From Afipia carboxidovorans OM5 (lineage in GTDB: Bacteria; Pseudomonadota; Alphaproteobacteria; Rhizobiales; Xanthobacteraceae), in the NCBI RefSeq assembly GCF_000218565.1, contig NC_015684.1, positions 2,170,001 through 2,234,000 on the forward strand: a stretch of DNA of 64,000 nucleotides, in the 5' to 3' direction. This document shows, piece by piece, positions 57,208-64,000 of the stretch. Numbering within the stretch: the first letter of the stretch is position 1; each line of letters begins with the position of its first letter. Made by a program: the position numbers and the translations under genes. The notes under the pieces were generated by a model that did no database searches, was not told the origin of the DNA, and saw only the letters and a list, made by a program, of their open reading frames with translations.

Positions 57208-59471
57208 TCGTCAGCTTGCCGGTCAGCCTCCGCGGGCGTTGCATCGACAGGTATCGCCGCTTGCTCCGCACGGCGGTGCACGCCTGAGACCTCCACCGCA
57301 ATTGCCGGTGCCCATGGCCGGTCGAGGCCCTGCGGCTCGCCTGCGATCATCCTGTAGCCGTCGTCCGTTCGGACCAGCGCCATGCCGCCGAGCTGCCGCA
57401 GGCTATCGCGATCGAAGATCCGCGCAGCACAATCGGCCGGCACGGCGTGGGACGTCACGATGATCTTTGCCCGCGCGCAATCATCCGTCAGCGCCTCAGG
57501 CCAATGCGCCAGCGCAACGAGGTCGCCGCCCTTGCCTTCGACTACGCACCCCGTCGCATCGCACGATACGCCCAGCGTGAGGCTCGGGTCCGTCGTTACG
57601 CGCGCATCGGCATCGGCCGCCAACCATTCGCGGGCGACGAATGCATTCTTCGCCGTGGGCATGATGCGCAATTGCCCGTCCCTGCCGCGCACCGCGACGC
57701 TTGCGGCATCTCGCGCGATCAGAACATCCGGCGGTGTCGCCTGCGCCGCGAGAAGGATACCACCACCGATCAATGCTGCACCCGCCCAGCGCAGTGGCGT
57801 ACGCAACAGACCTAACACGATAATGCCGGCGCTGATGACGAGAAGCGATCCGACGCCGAAGGCATGAACGCGGCCGAACGCGCCCGGCAGCGCCACGACC
57901 CATTGCGACACCGCGATCATCCAGTCGATACCGACATCCATCAGTTGCCAGAACAGACTATCGAGCCCGAAGGGAATCGCAACGATACCGAGAAGGCCCG
58001 CGGGCATCACCAGCACGGACACCACCGGCATCGCCACGAGGTTGGCAATCACACCGTAGGGCGCGATCCGGTGGAAGTGAAAAGCCGCGTACGGTGTGGT
58101 CGCAAGGCCCGCGACGAAGGATGCGGCGGCCAGCACAAACAATTCGCGCCCGCCCCACGCGGCGAAGCGGCCAAGCGCGCCATCGTTGTCGGTGAACCAG
58201 CCCGGCAATCCGTTCTGCGCAAGCATCACGAGCGCGAGCGTTGCGGCAAACGACATCTGGAAACTCGGATGCACCAGCGCTTCCGGCGCAATCAGCAGCA
58301 CCAGCATGGCAGCGAGTGCGAGGGTACGAAAAGTAATCGCGCGGCGGTCCACCATGACGGCTATCAGCACCAGCGCCGTCATCGCAAAGGCGCGCTGGGT
58401 CGCAACTTCCGCACCCGATAGGAGAAGATAGAACGCCGCCGCAACAAGCGCCGCGGCCGCCGCCCATTTCTTGATCGGACAACGCGTGTTGAGCGTTACG
58501 CTCAATGCCAGCAATGCGCGGATCGCGAAGAACACCACGCCCGCAACGACCGCCATGTGATAGCCCGAGATCGACAGCACATGACCGAGCCCGGAGACGA
58601 ACAGTGCATCGTTGACCGGCGCGGAGATCGCATCCCGCCGCCCGGTGAGAAGCGCGGTCGCAATCGCGCGCTCGTCGCCAGACAGCACTGTGCGGATGCG
58701 AGCATCGACGCCGTCACGCATGCCCTGCACGGCGGTCCAGTAGCGCAGCATCAGGTCGCCCTCTTGCGGCGCGTCAGTAAGCTTGATCGCGCCGAGCACG
58801 AAGCCGGAGGCGCCCAGGCCCTGGAAATACATATCGCGCGCGAAGTCGTAACCACCCGGGCGCAACGGCCGCAGCGGCGGCAACAGTCGCGCCTTCAGGG
58901 CGACATACTGGCCGACCGCGGGTGCGGTACCCTTGCGCACCGAGAGCCGCACCCGCTCAAGATGCGGCGCACCGCGCGCGTCGATCTTCGTGATCCGCAG
59001 CACGAAGCGGTCGGTGCGTTCGCGTTCCTCATGCGTCTCGACGAAACCCTCCAGCGTCGCCATGCCGACCGGCGCAAGCAGCACGGGATGCGCGACACGC
59101 GCGGTCTTCAGCGTCGCGGTGGCAAAGCCCGCAAGCATCGCTGCAAAGAGCGCGAGGATCGGAAACAATGCGTGACGCCGCACGAGAAATGCGACGACGC
59201 AGGCGCCCGCCGCGACCGGCACCACGATGGCCGCCACCGGCTCACGTGCGGCGGTGAAATAGACTGCGATGCCTGCACCGAACGCGATCGGAATCCAGGG
59301 CAGCAGCCGTCCGGGGCCAGCCTCGGCGCGCATCCAGCCAGAGATTGTCTCAAGGAAAGAGCGCCACGGGCTGAGAGGAAAAACGGCAGACGTCGCCTCC
59401 GTCTCGCGCGGCGGCCATGCGATGGCCCTGCCCGCGCGCGACCGCTTCTGCTCCCAGCCCCCGTCCGTCAT
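57204..59471 (-). CDS. comEC: ComEC/Rec2 family DNA-uptake channel protein
   Basis: 755-residue polytopic inner-membrane protein. An N-terminal DUF4131 region with two to three helices and an OB-like part (VGQYVALKARLLPPLRPLRPGGYDFARDMYF) leads into the competence domain, with ALLTGRRDAIS, LSISGYHMAVVAG and LLLSGAEVATQRAFAMT. The C-terminal part after residue 570 lacks the HxHxDH metal-binding motif of a metallo-beta-lactamase nuclease, so DNA degradation by this protein is doubtful. The channel should carry single-stranded DNA inward, but other competence genes are not in the window. Confidence 0.92.
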   Translation of the reverse strand: MTDGGWEQKRSRAGRAIAWPPRETEATSAVFPLSPWRSFLETISGWMRAEAGPGRLLPWIPIAFGAGIAVYFTAAREPVAAIVVPVAAGACVVAFLVRRHALFPILALFAAMLAGFATATLKTARVAHPVLLAPVGMATLEGFVETHEERERTDRFVLRITKIDARGAPHLERVRLSVRKGTAPAVGQYVALKARLLPPLRPLRPGGYDFARDMYFQGLGASGFVLGAIKLTDAPQEGDLMLRYWTAVQGMRDGVDARIRTVLSGDERAIATALLTGRRDAISAPVNDALFVSGLGHVLSISGYHMAVVAGVVFFAIRALLALSVTLNTRCPIKKWAAAAALVAAAFYLLLSGAEVATQRAFAMTALVLIAVMVDRRAITFRTLALAAMLVLLIAPEALVHPSFQMSFAATLALVMLAQNGLPGWFTDNDGALGRFAAWGGRELFVLAAASFVAGLATTPYAAFHFHRIAPYGVIANLVAMPVVSVLVMPAGLLGIVAIPFGLDSLFWQLMDVGIDWMIAVSQWVVALPGAFGRVHAFGVGSLLVISAGIIVLGLLRTPLRWAGAALIGGGILLAAQATPPDVLIARDAASVAVRGRDGQLRIMPTAKNAFVAREWLAADADARVTTDPSLTLGVSCDATGCVVEGKGGDLVALAHWPEALTDDCARAKIIVTSHAVPADCAARIFDRDSLRQLGGMALVRTDDGYRMIAGEPQGLDRPWAPAIAVEVSGVHRRAEQAAIPVDATPAEADRQADD

Positions 59472-59565
59472 ACCGCCGCTCGTGTGTCGGCTGCCCTGCC
59501 GCCATGCTAGCGGACGGGATTAGGCCCCGACAGGGAACGGATGGGGAATCTGTATTGGCTGAGCG

Positions 59566-59598
59566 AGCTCCCGCGCCCCGCCTGCGGGGAGAGGTGAA
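59566..59598. repeat. Dispersed GGGGAGAGG palindrome downstream of glnS
   Basis: CCCCGCCTGCGGGGAGAGGTG core with flanking GAGCGAGCTC; same family as the copies after tyrS and rne, but with a shorter stem (CCCC/GGGG). Confidence 0.55.
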
Positions 59599-59674
59599 GA
59601 GCGGAGCATACTTAGGCCCCTGCACTATCATCGCCGAGCTTGTCCCGGCCATGACGATCCGGGAGTTAAAGCAT

Positions 59675-59795
59675 GTCCCGGGCGCGATGCAGCGTACAAC
59701 GCTGCTTCGCAGAACCGGGACCGTCCCACATTCGAAGTCCGGAACGGCCCCGGATCAGCAGCGCACCGCTGCGCGCTACGCGGCATCCGGGGCAT
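59675..59795 (+). repeat. Compound palindromic repeat, copy 1 (left of glnS)
   Basis: Begins GTCCCGGGCGCGATGCAGCG and ends CATCCGGGGCATG. Two hairpins in series. The first 20 bases and the block TCGCAGAACCGGGACCGT are identical to the reverse complement of 61613-61737 on the other side of glnS. Confidence 0.8.
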
Positions 59796-59809
59796 GCACC
59801 CAGCGACCC

Positions 59810-61486
<1,677 letters not shown>

Positions 61487-61549
61487 TTTCGCCCTTTCAC
61501 GTTGCGCCTTATGTGCCAAATCCGCGCCGCCGCGCCAAGGGGGCGCTCT

Positions 61550-61602
61550 CTCTCCCGCATAGCTCGTCGAAGATGAGCGTGAACGCTCTTATGCGGGGAG
61601 AG
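61550..61602. repeat. Dispersed GGGGAGAGG inverted repeat with longer loop
   Basis: CTCTCCCGCATA (61550-61561) and TATGCGGGGAGAG (61590-61602) form the arms; the enclosed part contains a second pairing (GAGCG/CGCTC). Related to the shorter copies elsewhere in the window. Confidence 0.65.
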
Positions 61603-61612
61603 GGTCGAGGCA

Positions 61613-61737
61613 CATGCCCCCGGACGCGGTGCGGCGTGCAACGACGCTCCGCAGAGCCGGGGCCATCCCATGCGGAATCTCCCGAACGGTCCCGGTTCTG
61701 CGACGCACCGCTGACGCGCTGCATCGCGCCCGGGACA
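61613..61737 (-). repeat. Compound palindromic repeat, copy 2 (right of glnS, inverted)
   Basis: On the minus strand it begins GTCCCGGGCGCGATGCAGCG and ends near CGTCCGGGGGCATGT, matching copy 1 at 59675-59795 in opposite orientation. The copies agree in the outer blocks and differ in the loop regions. Confidence 0.8.
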
Positions 61738-61873
61738 CGACGAGGTTTCGTCAACCAGACCAGCATTTTCGCCAGGACGATGAGACAGCCTGCTGGCAGT
61801 ATGATAAAGGCGCGCCGAGGGCCCTAAAACCGCCGCCCAACCACCCCCTCCGAGAGCGATTGAACCACCCGAA

Positions 61874-63295
61874 ATGACCGAACCCGTCGTCACCCGCTTT
61901 GCGCCCTCTCCGACCGGCTTCCTCCACATCGGCGGCGCGCGCACCGCTCTGTTCAATTGGCTCTACGCCCGCAAGCAGGGCGGCAAGATGCTGCTGCGGA
62001 TCGAGGACACCGACCGCGAGCGCTCCACCGACGCGGCGATCAAGGCCATTCTCGATGGCCTGAACTGGCTCGGCATCGAATGGGACGGCGAGGTGATCTA
62101 TCAGTTCAGCCGCGCGGCGCGTCACCGCGAGGTGGCCGAGCAGCTTCTGGCCGAGGGCAAGGCCTATCGCTGTTACGCGACGCCCGAAGAGCTGACGAAA
62201 ATGCGCGAGGCGGCACGGGCCGAGGGCCGCGCCGTGCGCTATGACGGCCGCTGGCGCGATCGCGATCCCTCCGAGGCGCCGGCCGACGTCAAGCCGGTGA
62301 TCCGCCTCAAGGCGCCGCAGACCGGCGAGACCGTGATCGAGGATCAGGTGCAGGGTCGCGTGGTCTGGCAGAACGAGAACCTTGACGACCTCGTGTTGCT
62401 GCGCTCCGACGGCACGCCGACCTACATGCTCGCCGTAGTGGTGGATGATCATGACATGGGCGTGACCCATGTCATCCGGGGCGACGATCACCTGATCAAT
62501 GCCGCGCGCCAGAAGCATATCTACGATGCGCTGGGGTGGACCGTCCCGACCATGGCGCATATCCCCCTGATCCACGGGCCGGACGGTTCGAAGCTTTCTA
62601 AACGTCACGGTGCGCTTGGCGTCGAGGCCTACCGCACCATGGGATACCTCCCGGCAGCGCTGCGCAACTATCTGGTGCGGCTCGGCTGGAGCCACGGCGA
62701 TCAGGAAATATTTTCCACTTCCGAGATGATCGAGGCGTTCGAGCTCTCCGGCATCGGCCGCTCCGCCGCGCGGTTCGATTTCGCCAAGCTCGAAAACCTG
62801 AACGGCCATTACATGCGCGCGTCGGGCGACGCCGAACTCGTGAAGGCCTTCGAGGACATCCTTCAGTTCCTGCCGCAAGGCCCTGCTCTGCAAGCGAAAC
62901 TCAACGACACCACGCGCGCGCAACTGCTGCAGGCCATGCCAGGCCTGAAAGAACGCGCCAAGACGCTGCTTGAGCTCATCGACAGCGCTGCCTACATCTT
63001 TGCTGACCGGCCGCTTGCCTTGGATGCGAAAGCGAGCGCCGTTCTGACGCCGCAGGTGCGTGCGTTGCTGGGCGAGCTTCGCAGCAGCCTCGCCAACGTC
63101 ACCGATTGGAACGCCGCGAATACCGAGGCCGCCATGCGCGCCTATGCAGAGAAGAACAACCTGAAACTCGGTGCGGTCGCACAGCCGCTGCGTGCGGCGC
63201 TGACTGGACGCACGACCTCGCCCGGTATTTTTGACGTTCTGGCGGTTCTGGGGCGCGACGATGCGCTGGCACGGCTGCAAGATCAGGCGGCATGA
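61874..63295 (+). CDS. gltX: Glutamyl-tRNA synthetase
   Basis: Charges tRNA-Glu; in organisms with GatCAB some GltX also misacylates tRNA-Gln. 473 residues. HIGH-type motif RFAPSPTGFLHIGGARTALF, the KMSKS-type motif SKLSKRHGALG, and the C-terminal all-helical anticodon-binding domain (QPLRAALTGRTTSPGIFDVL) are all present. It is divergent from glnS and followed by gltA after 136 nt on the same strand. Confidence 0.96.
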   Translation: MTEPVVTRFAPSPTGFLHIGGARTALFNWLYARKQGGKMLLRIEDTDRERSTDAAIKAILDGLNWLGIEWDGEVIYQFSRAARHREVAEQLLAEGKAYRCYATPEELTKMREAARAEGRAVRYDGRWRDRDPSEAPADVKPVIRLKAPQTGETVIEDQVQGRVVWQNENLDDLVLLRSDGTPTYMLAVVVDDHDMGVTHVIRGDDHLINAARQKHIYDALGWTVPTMAHIPLIHGPDGSKLSKRHGALGVEAYRTMGYLPAALRNYLVRLGWSHGDQEIFSTSEMIEAFELSGIGRSAARFDFAKLENLNGHYMRASGDAELVKAFEDILQFLPQGPALQAKLNDTTRAQLLQAMPGLKERAKTLLELIDSAAYIFADRPLALDAKASAVLTPQVRALLGELRSSLANVTDWNAANTEAAMRAYAEKNNLKLGAVAQPLRAALTGRTTSPGIFDVLAVLGRDDALARLQDQAA

Positions 63296-63431
63296 CCCTA
63301 CCAAGGCCTAGGGCCGCCATCTTGCAGTGCACATAGCAATACGTTACCCCTTTCGCCGAGCTTTTCGAGGGTTCCGCCGGGCTTCGTCCGCCCCCTCGTT
63401 TAATGCCAAGAAAAACATCGGGGGATCCACG

Positions 63432-64000
63432 ATGGATGTAAAATCCAACGAGAAAACAGCGACGCTCACCATCGACGAGAAAAGCGTCAACTTACCTGTC
63501 CTCGCCGGCACCGTCGGGCCGGATGTCATCGACATCAGCAAGCTCTACGCCCAGACCGGAATGTTCACTTACGATCCGGGCTTCACCTCCACGGCGAGCT
63601 GTCAGTCGAAGATCACCTACATCGACGGCGACGCCGGCATTCTCCAGTATCGCGGCTATCCAATTGAACAACTCGCCGAACACGGCGACTTCCTCGAGAC
63701 CTGCTACCTTCTTCTGTACGGCGAACTGCCGACCCAGGCGCAGAAGGACGATTTCGACAAGCGCGTGACTCGTCACACCATGGTGCACGAGCAGATGGCG
63801 CGCTTCTTCCAGGCTTTCCGCCGCGACGCGCACCCGATGGCCGTGATGGTCGCTTCCGTGGGTGCCCTCGCCGCGTTCTATCACGACTCGACCGACATCA
63901 ACGATCCGCACCAGCGCATGGTCGCCTCGATGCGCATGGTCGCCAAGGTGCCGACGCTCGCCGCGATGGCCTACAAGTATTCGATCGGCCAGCCGTTCGT
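63432..64000 (+). CDS. gltA: Citrate synthase (3' end cut off by the window)
   Basis: First enzyme of the TCA cycle, condensing oxaloacetate and acetyl-CoA. The frame runs from ATG at 63432 to the window edge, giving about 189 N-terminal residues of some 430. Type II (NADH-sensitive hexameric) features are the extended N-terminus (KTATLTIDEKSVNLPVLAGT), VGPDVIDISKLY, GFTSTASCQSKITYIDGD, LQYRGYPIEQLAE and the segment FRRDAHPMAVMVASVGAL. GGGGGATC lies just before the ATG. The catalytic His/Asp region is beyond the window. Confidence 0.95.
   Translation, partial: MDVKSNEKTATLTIDEKSVNLPVLAGTVGPDVIDISKLYAQTGMFTYDPGFTSTASCQSKITYIDGDAGILQYRGYPIEQLAEHGDFLETCYLLLYGELPTQAQKDDFDKRVTRHTMVHEQMARFFQAFRRDAHPMAVMVASVGALAAFYHDSTDINDPHQRMVASMRMVAKVPTLAAMAYKYSIGQPF

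Larger units (their letters stand above)
59472..59809. other. Repeat-filled intergenic region between comEC and glnS
   Basis: 338 nt without a gene. It contains a GGGGAGAGG-type palindrome (59566-59598) and a compound palindromic repeat (59675-59795). The latter has two internal hairpins (GTCCCGG/CCGGGAC and GCCCCGGAT/ATCCGGGGC). The promoter for comEC should lie at its left edge but is not obvious. Confidence 0.7.
61487..61873. other. Repeat-filled divergent region between glnS and gltX
   Basis: 387 nt without a gene. It holds a long inverted repeat (61550-61602), a compound palindromic repeat (61613-61737) and, near gltX, a -10-like TATGAT (61800-61805) whose -35 partner is poor. No open frame here looks like a protein. 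Confidence 0.6.

Overview
The window looks like chromosomal core DNA of an alphaproteobacterium of the Nitrobacteraceae/Bradyrhizobiaceae type (Bradyrhizobium, Rhodopseudomonas, Afipia or Oligotropha). This rests on the high GC content, family-typical proteins and gene blocks (alaC-hom-glpX-HAD-recJ; a suf operon with two cysteine desulfurases; prfB-PBP1A-amidase-rne; aminotransferase-M48 protease-DsbA-aroQ-accB-accC), a class I PHA synthase, an EipB-type envelope protein, and the palindromic dispersed repeats common in these genomes. The genus assignment is inference; no rRNA or tRNA gene is visible.

Layout. 1-8.8 kb: 3' part of spermidine synthase, a lytic transglycosylase, then a minus-strand run alaC, hom, glpX, a haloacid-dehalogenase-type protein and recJ, plus a small lipoprotein. 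9-20 kb: PHA synthase, a MAPEG membrane protein, argC, a DedA protein, topoisomerase IV parE, a FAD monooxygenase, a DEAD-box helicase and a diguanylate cyclase. 19.6-26.6 kb (minus): the Fe-S assembly operon iscS/nifS-like, sufB, C, D, S, T and sufA, with a candidate iron-responsive (Irr/ICE-like) operator on a promoter in front of sufB. 26.8-36 kb: an alpha/beta hydrolase, anmK, tyrS, a 1201-residue AsmA/YhdP-like protein, a peroxiredoxin with a histone-like tail and an M23 peptidase. 36-47 kb: EipB, a Tat-exported guanine-deaminase-like protein, prfB with a programmed +1 frameshift, PBP1A, an amidase, and RNase E behind a leader of about 570 nt. 47-57 kb: aminotransferase, M48 protease, DsbA-like protein, aroQ, accBC, a three-gene two-component cassette and aat. 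57-64 kb: comEC, glnS flanked by inverted copies of a dispersed repeat, gltX and the 5' part of gltA.

Themes. Many genes serve the envelope (lytic transglycosylase, AnmK recycling, M23 and AmiC hydrolases, PBP1A, EipB, M48 protease, YhdP-like protein). Others serve translation (tyrS, glnS, gltX, prfB, aat), nucleic acids (recJ, parE, helicase, RNase E, comEC) and central metabolism (glpX, gltA, accBC, hom, argC, aroQ, PHA).

I found no prophage, insertion sequence, CRISPR array, toxin-antitoxin or defence island, and nothing I would defend as a wholly new system. The most rewarding observations are the Tat-exported deaminase, the prfB frameshift that splits the gene for simple ORF callers, the operator-promoter arrangement before sufB, the RNase E leader and its His/Asp-rich insert, the insert in the helical hairpin of the CHASE3 kinase, and the inverted repeats around glnS.
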